Of a stretch of 7,656 nt of DNA, positions 1 through 6,219 are shown one piece after another (the first letter of the stretch is position 1; each line of letters opens with the position of its first letter). This stretch comes from Ignavibacteriota bacterium (GTDB lineage: Bacteria; Bacteroidota; Ignavibacteria; Ignavibacteriales; Melioribacteraceae). The position numbers and the translations under genes were made by a program. The DNA lies in contig JADJGF010000010.1 in the NCBI GenBank assembly GCA_016708125.1, positions 1-7,656 on the forward strand, read 5' to 3'. The notes under the pieces were generated by a model. The model had not been told where the DNA came from. It was given only the letters and a program-made list of their open reading frames with translations, and searched no databases.

Positions 1-1433
1 TGTAATAACGCAGGGACCATTCTCCATAAAAATGGTAAAGCTGCACCCAAAGATGCTCCAACTATAGAACCAAATAATGGACCTCCAAATAGAGTCCCAA
101 CACCAGCACCAGCAATTCCCCCTTTTACTGTGCCTTTAAACATATTTTTAATTAAAGCAATAGTATTTACTGTCTGCCTATCATTTCTTTTTACTTCTAA
201 AGTATCTTCTAAAAATCCTAATAAACTCTGCTTACTTCGTCCAAATCCTTGAGAATTTTCTCCTACTAATCCCAATTGCATTATTGATAATTTTTCTGCA
301 ATGATTCTATGCAAATCCATAGATGAAGCTGTTAATAGCAACATCTTAGATTCAAATGTCGTAGCTCCACCAGTTCTTAATAATATATTGGAAGAAGTTG
401 ACATTAATTTTGCTTCAGTATATCTCATACCAATTTTAGATAGTTTCATTTCTCTTTCTACGCGGGAGAAATATCTATCCTGAATTGAACGAGATTGAGC
501 AGATGAAGCAGTTCCAGCCAAATCTGCTAATCCTTTATACCTTTGTTTAGTGAATCCATAAATATCTTGTTGTTTAGTACGAGTATCTTTTATACTTCCA
601 GTAAGTAAATCAGTAAACTTATTTCCTTTTGGTATTAATTTATAAAAGTCATTCATTTCTGAATCTTGTATTTTTTTAATTGTCCCTATTTTTTTAACTC
701 TTCCGACTAAAAATGCTAATGCAATAGGTAATGCTGCTAATACTCCTGCATTTGCCATTACTCCCAATCCAGCAGTACCTAATAATGGAGAAGTCGCACC
801 AAATACACCAGTACCAACTGCAGCACCAACTCCAATTAATGGTTTTAATAAATTTTTAATAATTACAGTCGGATCATCATATTGTCTATTTGAAAGTTTA
901 GGAAATACTGATTTGACTTTTTCTTTCAAATATTTTGCTTTATTATAAGTAACTAATTCTTTTAATATTGAAGTTGTATTATTTTCACTTGCAATATTTT
1001 TTCCAGAAACTGTACTTCTAATTTGAAATATTTCTTTTCCAATAAAAGTTAATACATCATGAGAACCAGCCAATAATGTTAATAACTTATTTTCAAATCC
1101 AACAGCAGATGAAATTAAATCAGAACCAGATCTCAACAATAGATTACCAGTATTAAGAGATATTCCATATTTTTCTTTTATAATTTTATCTTGTTTATTT
1201 GCCAAACTTTTATTTATTTTGGCATCCAAACTCTTATTTATTTTCTTAAAAATACTTTCAAATCCATCTTCGATTGTATTTAAAAATACTTTATCTACTT
1301 TTTCAAATCTTGGAATTTTATTATTTATTCCAGAAAAATTTGAATTAATATTATTATTATTTTTATTTTGTTGTTGATTTAATAAAATAGGATTAAAATT
1401 TCTTGAATTTCTGATATCGTCAAATTGACTCAT
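1..1433 (-). CDS. Large Gly/Ala-rich phage structural protein, C-terminus beyond window (partial)
   Basis: An uninterrupted frame of 477 codons runs from the ATG at 1433 to the left edge with no stop, so only the N-terminal part is present. The start is supported by GAGGT (1442-1438), 4-5 nt upstream and overlapping the terL TGA; the gap to terL is 7 nt, so the two are probably co-transcribed and translationally coupled. Residues 19-32 are a Gln/Asn-rich stretch, and residues 38-90 are Lys-rich and probably helical. Residues about 195-245 form a long hydrophobic Gly/Ala segment (GVGAAVGTGVFGA, LAALPIALAFLVG). A second segment at 434-477 has glycine-zipper spacing (GGIAGAGVGTLFGG, GSIVGASLGAALPF). 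The family is not recognised. Its place after terL and its size suggest a virion or tape-measure/ejection-type protein whose hydrophobic segments might enter membranes; that is inference. Confidence 0.85.
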   Translation of the reverse strand, partial: MSQFDDIRNSRNFNPILLNQQQNKNNNNINSNFSGINNKIPRFEKVDKVFLNTIEDGFESIFKKINKSLDAKINKSLANKQDKIIKEKYGISLNTGNLLLRSGSDLISSAVGFENKLLTLLAGSHDVLTFIGKEIFQIRSTVSGKNIASENNTTSILKELVTYNKAKYLKEKVKSVFPKLSNRQYDDPTVIIKNLLKPLIGVGAAVGTGVFGATSPLLGTAGLGVMANAGVLAALPIALAFLVGRVKKIGTIKKIQDSEMNDFYKLIPKGNKFTDLLTGSIKDTRTKQQDIYGFTKQRYKGLADLAGTASSAQSRSIQDRYFSRVEREMKLSKIGMRYTEAKLMSTSSNILLRTGGATTFESKMLLLTASSMDLHRIIAEKLSIMQLGLVGENSQGFGRSKQSLLGFLEDTLEVKRNDRQTVNTIALIKNMFKGTVKGGIAGAGVGTLFGGPLFGSIVGASLGAALPFLWRMVPALL

Positions 1434-1440
1434 ATCTACC

Positions 1441-4194
1441 TCACAAACTAATAAAATCTATCAAATCAGAACCATCCTCATAATCTGACATATCATCTTT
1501 CTCTTCTTGCAGATGATCATTGATATATAAATAGGATTCCGCATTTGGAAATAATGAAAATTTATTTGAATTTTCAGGTTTATTATTATAAGCTACATTC
1601 GTAATTAAGTATTCATCTTCTTTATCTATAATTTCTTGATCAAATTCTATAAGATGTTCTATTTCTAATATAGTTTGTTTTTTAACATATGCACAAAAAC
1701 AAGAAGCCATAAATAAATCATCATGATATCCATTCTTAGAAGAAATAGAACCATTTGATTTCTTTTCTATTACCGATAACTGACCAATCAAATCTGCAGA
1801 TTTAATATGTCCTGGATTATTATTAATATAATCATAAAATAATGATATCATAAAGTCTTTGGTTTTTGTATTAGTATTTAATCCAGTAATAAATTTATCA
1901 GCTTTATCTGAATAAATATAAGAACTATATGTTCCTTCATTTTCAATATTTTCAATTACGGCAGCACCTACGCTATTATTTTCTATGCATAGTAAAATTC
2001 TATGATTTACTCTAATTCCCAAATAAGTTAATACATCAAATATAATATCAGTAAATTTAGTTAAGGAACCTAATTTACCAAAAAATTCACCAACTTGAAT
2101 AAAGTTTTTATAACTAAATATTTCAATAGAACAGAAATCTCCAGTAAGAGATTTGGCGCTATCTATTCCAATTAAATAGAAATCTTTATCATTCAATTCT
2201 GAATAAATTTTTAAATTAGAAGCATGTCTTAAATTAACTAATTCTATTGGTTTTTTTGGTTTTAAATTAGAAAGAAATTCATCTGTAAAAATACAAGTAG
2301 TAGAACCAATAAATAATAAATCTAATTCTTGATTAATGCCTCTTATATCATGATTCAATTCTTGTTTTTGTATGTCATACCATTGTTCATCTTTAGTAGG
2401 ATCTTCTGACCAATGATATTTAACTCTAATAAATTTATTTTTCTCTTTAATATTTAAAAAATCATCAACATTAGCAACTATATTTTCATTTTCATCAAAT
2501 ATTTCATCTGAATCAATTGCATTTTCCCAATAATCATAAAAGAATTTTCCATTTCCATATATTCCATTTGGTGTAGAAGTTAATAAAATAAAATATGGAT
2601 ATCCATTCTTAATTGCTTGTTCTCTTGCTTTTGATAAAATTGGTTGTGCTGAACGATATGCTAAACCAATATGATTAATAAATGCACATTCATCAATATA
2701 TAATATTGGAGCAGTTAATGATCTCGCTAATTGATCTGCAGGAGTAGATGAAGAAGGATAAAATGTTCTTACTATTGATCCATTTTGTAATTCAAAATAT
2801 GTTTTTCTTTCTGCTCTTCCTTTAACTGGAGATCTTAACCAGTCTGGTAATTTGGAATGCATAAATTTAATTCTATTTAAATTTTCTAAAGCAGCTACTT
2901 GTCGCATATTCAAAATAACTGCTGGTAATCCTGCATAAAAATTAGTTGCCCATAATAATAATGCACCTGCAATGGTTGAATTATGTGTAGGAATCATACT
3001 TTCCCCACACAAAAACATACCACTCGAATTAGAAACTTGAATACATCTAACTGGAACAGATTCTACTTTTACTATAGATTTGATATATACATTTAAACAT
3101 TCATTTTTATAATTATCTTTATCTTGTCTTATTTTTTTTCTTTGTAAATTAAAAACATAGTATTTTTCAGTAGTAAATGTTAATGTATAATATTTTTGAT
3201 TTTTTATAATTTTATTAGATAATTTACTTTTCAATCCCAAACTATTTAATAATTGTCTAACTTGAGTTAATAATTTAAAATCTTTTTGAGAAAATTGACA
3301 AGTTCCTCCAGGCATACAATACCCATCGGAATCCATTAATCCTCTTAATAAATTTAATCTATTATTTAAAGAGGAACATAAATAATTTTTAGGAATATGT
3401 TTATTTCCTAACAATTTCATTTCTCTTAAAATAGGAAGAATTCCATAAATAGTAAATCTTCCAGATATATTATTTGAATTTTTTGTAAAATTAAATCCAC
3501 TTAGTTCATATCCTTCATTTTCTAATAATTCACAATATTCAATATAATCGGTTTCTAAACATGAGATCACATTTACATCTTTTGCTCCATCCCCTAACCA
3601 AAGTCCAAGTAAATAAGGATCTAATAATAATTCTTTTTTATTATTATAATTAACACTTTCTGGCAATGATATTCTGCAAGAGGTTGGTTTTTTATATTTA
3701 CTTATTTTTTCTTCTAATTCATAAATTTCTTTTGTTGTTTTTATTTCATTTTCAAATTTTAAACTCGTATTAGAAATATTCCATAAATGATTTTCATCTG
3801 CAATAATAGATTCGAAATTATCAAAATTTATTCTATAACAAGGTCTTTCATACATTATTTCTGTAGTTGCTATAATCTCTGTTGGATTTCCATTCTCGTC
3901 AAATATCATGTCTCCTACTTCTAAATTCCCCATTAATTTATAACCGCCATTTGCCATTGGGATTGGGGTGGTTACACTTAATGCTTTCCCTAATTGCCGA
4001 CTTGCCATCAATATTACTCTATTATATTTGATGGTGCATCTAACTACTCTTTTCATTTTACTATGAAGAATATTATCTGCTAATTTCAAACTACCGCCAA
4101 TTTCGGGAATTTCTACATAATTATAAATAAAATAAAAAGGATTTTGTCTACATTTTAAATATTCTAAAGCATGATCACTGAGATTATTTTCCAT
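1441..4194 (-). CDS. terL: Terminase large subunit (TerL) precursor with in-frame intein
   Basis: This is the ATPase/nuclease motor that packages DNA into the phage prohead and cuts concatemers. The 917-residue precursor contains a 335-residue intein (71-405), leaving a 582-residue mature TerL. The P-loop SRQLGK-ST is formed only after splicing (residues 65-70 joined to 406-407). Walker B is ILYIDE with D501/E502, and the coupling motif is LLTSTPNG (537-544). The RNase H-like nuclease has the expected acids: D678 in LIGIDSAK, E738 in CIENNSVG and D825/D826 in YHDDLF. This is the T4 gp17-like arrangement. The C-terminal tail (850-917) is acidic. The start follows a weak GAG 6-7 nt upstream and lies 7 nt after the stop of a 66-aa gene; the next gene begins 7 nt after the TGA. 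No fully recognisable small terminase subunit is visible. Confidence 0.97.
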   Translation of the reverse strand: MENNLSDHALEYLKCRQNPFYFIYNYVEIPEIGGSLKLADNILHSKMKRVVRCTIKYNRVILMASRQLGKALSVTTPIPMANGGYKLMGNLEVGDMIFDENGNPTEIIATTEIMYERPCYRINFDNFESIIADENHLWNISNTSLKFENEIKTTKEIYELEEKISKYKKPTSCRISLPESVNYNNKKELLLDPYLLGLWLGDGAKDVNVISCLETDYIEYCELLENEGYELSGFNFTKNSNNISGRFTIYGILPILREMKLLGNKHIPKNYLCSSLNNRLNLLRGLMDSDGYCMPGGTCQFSQKDFKLLTQVRQLLNSLGLKSKLSNKIIKNQKYYTLTFTTEKYYVFNLQRKKIRQDKDNYKNECLNVYIKSIVKVESVPVRCIQVSNSSGMFLCGESMIPTHNSTIAGALLLWATNFYAGLPAVILNMRQVAALENLNRIKFMHSKLPDWLRSPVKGRAERKTYFELQNGSIVRTFYPSSSTPADQLARSLTAPILYIDECAFINHIGLAYRSAQPILSKAREQAIKNGYPYFILLTSTPNGIYGNGKFFYDYWENAIDSDEIFDENENIVANVDDFLNIKEKNKFIRVKYHWSEDPTKDEQWYDIQKQELNHDIRGINQELDLLFIGSTTCIFTDEFLSNLKPKKPIELVNLRHASNLKIYSELNDKDFYLIGIDSAKSLTGDFCSIEIFSYKNFIQVGEFFGKLGSLTKFTDIIFDVLTYLGIRVNHRILLCIENNSVGAAVIENIENEGTYSSYIYSDKADKFITGLNTNTKTKDFMISLFYDYINNNPGHIKSADLIGQLSVIEKKSNGSISSKNGYHDDLFMASCFCAYVKKQTILEIEHLIEFDQEIIDKEDEYLITNVAYNNKPENSNKFSLFPNAESYLYINDHLQEEKDDMSDYEDGSDLIDFISL
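2980..3984 (-). mobile_element. Class 3-type intein with LAGLIDADG homing endonuclease in TerL P-loop
   Basis: This is a protein intron spanning precursor residues 71-405, inserted between Gly69-Lys70 and Ser406 of the P-loop. Block A begins ALSVTTPIP and continues to LEVGD. Residue 1 is Ala, so the usual Cys1/Ser1 nucleophile is missing. Block B reads ADENHLW with His136 and Trp138 (B:12); block F has Cys384 (F:4, PVRCIQV); block G is IPTHN followed by Ser, with Thr403 (G:5), His404 and Asn405. Trp, Cys and Thr at these positions are the triad of class 3 inteins, in which Cys F:4 attacks the N-terminal scissile bond. The endonuclease domain has motif 1 LLGLWLGDG (195-203, D202), a block D-like KHIP (265-268) and motif 2 LRGLMDSDG region (283-291, D290). 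Both acidic residues are present, so splicing and homing both look functional. Class assignment rests on manual block alignment. Confidence 0.94.
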
Positions 4195-4201
4195 AAAATT
4201 C

Positions 4202-4402
4202 TCAAGAATGTTCTTCTCTAATTTTATTTAAATCATCAATTAAAATATCCAATTTATTTAATGGAATTTTCATCATATTAATTATTTTAAATTGTCCAGA
4301 ATTATTATCTACTTGAGATTTAAAAGTCAAGTAATTTGAACCTAGACTTTCTTCAACACAAATTTCGACACGAAAATGGTCATTAATAGTAATAAAAGAC
4401 AT
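4202..4402 (-). CDS. Small 66-aa protein immediately upstream of terL
   Basis: This is a 66-residue protein ending 7 nt before terL and probably the first gene of the terL operon. The frame stays open to 4600, but the ATG at 4402 is chosen because GGAG (4412-4409) lies 6 nt upstream; the longer reading would run through the divergent promoter region and the opposing gene. The predicted shape is strand-rich with a C-terminal helix: FRVEICVEE, YLTFKSQV and FKIINMMKI, then IPLNKLDILIDDLNKI. That strand-strand-strand-helix pattern loosely recalls PC4/PUR-alpha-like nucleic-acid-binding folds, but no diagnostic motif confirms it. It occupies the place where a small terminase subunit often lies, yet it is shorter than typical TerS proteins and shows no obvious N-terminal HTH. 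Function is unknown. Confidence 0.82.
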   Translation of the reverse strand: MSFITINDHFRVEICVEESLGSNYLTFKSQVDNNSGQFKIINMMKIPLNKLDILIDDLNKIREEHS

Positions 4403-4408
4403 TGAAAT

Positions 4409-4412
4409 CTCC
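4409..4412 (-). promoter_or_regulatory. Ribosome binding site GGAG for the 66-aa gene
   Basis: GGAG lies 6 nt before the ATG at 4402. It decides this start over upstream in-frame codons that would extend the protein to 132 residues through the promoter region. Confidence 0.75.
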
Positions 4413-4417
4413 ACGTT

Positions 4418-4444
4418 TTGATAGAATGTATATACAGATATAAT
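4418..4444 (+). promoter_or_regulatory. Candidate sigma70-like promoter for the plus-strand island
   Basis: TTGATA (4418-4423, 5 of 6 matches to the -35 consensus) is followed after 15 nt by a perfect TATAAT (4439-4444). The spacing is slightly short. Predicted transcription would begin near 4451, about 35 nt before the first plus-strand ATG with a Shine-Dalgarno sequence. In a genome this A+T-rich, a TATAAT alone is weak evidence; the correctly placed -35-like box and the gene layout raise it. Confidence 0.5.
4427..4436. promoter_or_regulatory. 10-bp palindrome TGTATATACA, candidate operator
   Basis: This perfect inverted repeat lies within the spacer of the plus-strand promoter candidate and just downstream of the predicted minus-strand start. 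A dimeric regulator bound here could affect both directions. Short A+T palindromes occur by chance in such sequence, so the call is tentative. Confidence 0.3.
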
Positions 4445-4445
4445 T

Positions 4446-4474
4446 ATGATTAGTAATACTTTTTTTAATGTCAA
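4446..4474 (-). promoter_or_regulatory. Candidate sigma70-like promoter for the terL operon
   Basis: On the minus strand a perfect TTGACA (4474-4469) is followed after 17 nt by AATCAT (4451-4446, 4 of 6 matches to TATAAT, including the second and last bases). Predicted transcription begins near 4439, about 37 nt before the ATG at 4402. It overlaps the oppositely directed promoter candidate, so the two may compete. A phage-specific polymerase or sigma factor could use other signals. Confidence 0.4.
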
Positions 4475-4475
4475 T

Positions 4476-4479
4476 AGGA
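4476..4479 (+). promoter_or_regulatory. Ribosome binding site AGGA for the small membrane protein
   Basis: AGGA precedes tandem ATG codons at 4485 and 4488 (spacing 5 and 8 nt). It favours these over the in-frame ATG at 4446, which has no SD and would lie upstream of the predicted transcription start. Confidence 0.6.
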
Positions 4480-4484
4480 AAATT

Positions 4485-4703
4485 ATGATGAATCTATTTT
4501 CTTTAATATACGAACATATAGAAGCTTTTGTTATAATTATTTTAATTTGTTCTATAGCGATTACGTCCTGTACTACTACATATTTATATTTGGAACACAA
4601 AACAGCTATTGAATTGAATGCAATAGAAAATAACTGTGAAAGAATAGCTGCAAGAAATAATGATTATTATTATGGAAACTGTAAAGGAAAAATAAAAAAT
4701 TGA
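4485..4703 (+). CDS. Small single-pass membrane protein
   Basis: This 72-residue protein has one strongly hydrophobic segment at about residues 14-36 (AFVIIILICSIAITSC and onward). A polar tail follows with two cysteines (C51, C66) and a Tyr-rich NDYYYGNCKGK end. If the tail is periplasmic the cysteines could form a disulfide. ITSC at 26-29 weakly resembles a lipobox, but the context fits a plain TM anchor better. The start is one of two tandem ATGs after AGGA; the ATG at 4446 is rejected. It is the first gene of the plus-strand island, and its TGA nearly abuts the next gene. The size would suit a spanin-, holin- or exclusion-type protein, but no lysis enzyme is nearby to support this. Function is unknown. 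Confidence 0.75.
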   Translation: MMNLFSLIYEHIEAFVIIILICSIAITSCTTTYLYLEHKTAIELNAIENNCERIAARNNDYYYGNCKGKIKN

Positions 4704-4708
4704 CTCTT

Positions 4709-5338
4709 ATGGAGGAAGATACCTTTAAATTTACTTATAAAAACATACTCGAAATAGAAGTAACTTATTGGAATAATTTTTATTCTTTATATGCTGATAT
4801 TAAAACAACAGATGCTAGTTTAAAAATAGAATTTGAAAAATTAAATATTAAACATTATATTATTGATAATTTTCCTTGTTTTGCAGATAGAAAAATTATA
4901 CAATCAACTTTAATATCTAGATATCAAAAATTATTTGATTTGGTAGTTAATAATATTAATAATATAAAAAAAATAGAAAAAATATTCAAACCAGAACATG
5001 GTAATACTTTTGCTTTTATTCCAGAACATTATAAATTTTTAGTTAAGATTTTCAGAAGATTAAATAGTATCAATAATAACAAAATTAGAAAAAATAATAA
5101 ATTAGTTGAACTATTGGATAACTATTATTTTATTGGGATATATTATATTCCAGAAAAAGACGAATTTTATTTTAAAAAACAATCATTCAATATTACTAAT
5201 TTATATATCACAACTGAAACTAAAGATATGCTTTTTGAAATAGATTATACTAGTTATAATACATTCCTACAAATATATGATGGTAGCATAATTAATATTA
5301 GAAACAAAATTGAAAAATTTATAATAACTAATAATTGA
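4709..5338 (+). CDS. Hypothetical protein of the plus-strand island
   Basis: This is a 209-residue, soluble-looking protein, rich in Lys, Asn, Ile and Tyr, with no signal peptide or TM segment. It shows alternating Tyr/Phe-rich strands (FKFTYKNILEIEVTYW near the start; YYFIGIYYIPEKDEFYF around 140-157) around a Lys/Asn-rich helical middle. No family motif is recognised. Two starts are possible. The ATG at 4709 lies 5 nt after the preceding stop but lacks a close SD. A TTG at 4700 overlaps that stop as TTGA and sits 11 nt after AGGA, giving 212 residues; that overlap would couple translation to the upstream gene. The ATG is taken as default. The G+C content looks lower than in the flanking minus-strand genes, about one fifth by eye. 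Confidence 0.8.
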   Translation: MEEDTFKFTYKNILEIEVTYWNNFYSLYADIKTTDASLKIEFEKLNIKHYIIDNFPCFADRKIIQSTLISRYQKLFDLVVNNINNIKKIEKIFKPEHGNTFAFIPEHYKFLVKIFRRLNSINNNKIRKNNKLVELLDNYYFIGIYYIPEKDEFYFKKQSFNITNLYITTETKDMLFEIDYTSYNTFLQIYDGSIINIRNKIEKFIITNN

Positions 5339-5356
5339 AAATATTGGTATAAAAAA

Positions 5357-5731
5357 ATGGACACAACATTTCATTTCTCGGAGTATAACGTATCTGATAT
5401 ATTACATGTTCCTAAAGAAAAAATAAAAGATAATTTTGAAAAATATAATTATGAATTTAAATTAGAAAAAGATTATACTATATTAAATAATAATATTATT
5501 TATAGTAAAGAAGGAATTATTCTTCATTCTAAAATAATTATAATAAAAAGCAGTTGGAAATTAGAAAATAAAATCAAAGAAGTAAATGATATTGTTGAAA
5601 AAAAATTTAAAGAAAATATTAATAATTTATTAATATTAAAGATATTAACTATAGAAATAGAAAGATCAATTGGACATTTAAATACAATACACGAAATTAT
5701 AAGTGGATTGGATCACTATAATGACATTTAA
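5357..5731 (+). CDS. Hypothetical protein, possibly a winged-helix/HTH DNA-binding protein
   Basis: This is a 124-residue protein and the last gene of the plus-strand island, starting 18 nt after the preceding stop. There is no good SD before the ATG. The N-terminal half (FHFSEYNVSDILHVPKEKI, then EKDYTILNNNIIYSKEGI) has the rhythm of phage HTH/winged-helix proteins: a 'sensor' helix, a turn, then a short hairpin ending in a tyrosine/glycine 'YSKEGI' element. The second half (about 66-124) is Lys/Glu/Ile-rich and likely helical or coiled coil, which could dimerise. The resemblance is by eye only. Its TAA at 5729-5731 overlaps the stop of the convergent coiled-coil gene by 4 nt within ATTTAAAT. 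If it is a regulator, the palindrome at 4427-4436 would be an obvious target; this is inference. Confidence 0.78.
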   Translation: MDTTFHFSEYNVSDILHVPKEKIKDNFEKYNYEFKLEKDYTILNNNIIYSKEGIILHSKIIIIKSSWKLENKIKEVNDIVEKKFKENINNLLILKILTIEIERSIGHLNTIHEIISGLDHYNDI

Positions 5732-6219
5732 ATTTTCAATCCCATATTATTCATAAATCTTTTCCTAGAATTTAACTCTTTAGTTAATTTATCAACTTGG
5801 GGATCTGGAGATGGAAGGCCATCTCCAAGTTGATTTTTTTTATTTAATTCATCTAGTTTTAATTGAAGAAGTTTTGTTTTTGCTATATATGATTCTTTAT
5901 GTCTTATTAAATCTTTCTGTATGTCTTTTTGTTTTGATAATAATAAATTCAATTTAGATTGATATTTTGTAATATTTTCATTATGTTTTGCTATTTTGGC
6001 GGCGTATAGTTTACTTTCTACTTTTTGAATTCTTCTTTCTATTCGTTCAATTGGAGTTAAATAATTATAGGCCGAATTTATTTCATGGGCGGCGGATTTG
6101 CTAAAATTCACAAAATGTTTTGCTGCAGAATATGCAGTTTTTCCTGTTTTTATTCCACCATTATATGTCCTTCCTAAATAATATAATAATCTACTTTCTT
6201 CCAGCATTTCTAATAACAT
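5728..6219 (-). CDS. Coiled-coil protein, probably virion-associated
   Basis: This is a 163-residue protein. The ATG at 6219 is chosen because AGGAG (6230-6226) lies 6 nt upstream; the open frame runs further to 6264 but without such a site. It overlaps the end of the 307-aa gene by 29 nt, so translation is likely coupled. Residues 1-55 contain LLYYLGRTYNGG and a small-residue region. Residues about 56-130 are a long charged amphipathic helix (IERIERRIQKVESK, KLLQLKLDELNKK) typical of a coiled coil. A Gly/Pro linker (GDGLPSPDP, 132-140) and a short basic tail follow. G21 to T28 fits a P-loop pattern (GGIKTGKT), but nothing else suggests an NTPase. No family is recognised. The Gly/Pro linker codons also form the terminator hairpin of the opposing transcript. 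Confidence 0.85.
   Translation of the reverse strand: MLLEMLEESRLLYYLGRTYNGGIKTGKTAYSAAKHFVNFSKSAAHEINSAYNYLTPIERIERRIQKVESKLYAAKIAKHNENITKYQSKLNLLLSKQKDIQKDLIRHKESYIAKTKLLQLKLDELNKKNQLGDGLPSPDPQVDKLTKELNSRKRFMNNMGLKI
5793..5841 (+). terminator. Rho-independent terminator of the plus-strand island, inside the opposing gene
   Basis: The 8-bp stem GGAGATGG/CCATCTCC (5807-5814 with 5819-5826, loop AAGG) is extended by an outer CAACTT/AAGTTG (5793-5798 with 5827-5832) across an 8-nt bulge. After one A come eight T residues (5834-5841). The T-run follows only on the plus strand, so it terminates transcripts leaving the plus-strand island, about 60 nt after its last stop. The hairpin is one of the most G+C-rich spots in the window. 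Confidence 0.85.

Noticed and set aside
301..483. Plus-strand open frame of 60 codons
   Set aside because: It lies wholly antisense within the 477-codon minus-strand gene and has no ribosome site; a shadow frame.
4446..4484. Upstream ATG at 4446 for the small membrane protein
   Set aside because: No SD, and it precedes the predicted transcription start; tandem ATGs at 4485/4488 follow AGGA.
4403..4600. N-terminal extension of the 66-aa protein to 132 residues
   Set aside because: It would run through the divergent promoter region and the opposing membrane gene; GGAG directly before the ATG at 4402 gives a better start.
6136..6159. P-loop-like GGIKTGKT in the coiled-coil protein
   Set aside because: No Walker B or other NTPase motif, and the protein is short and coiled coil; probably chance.
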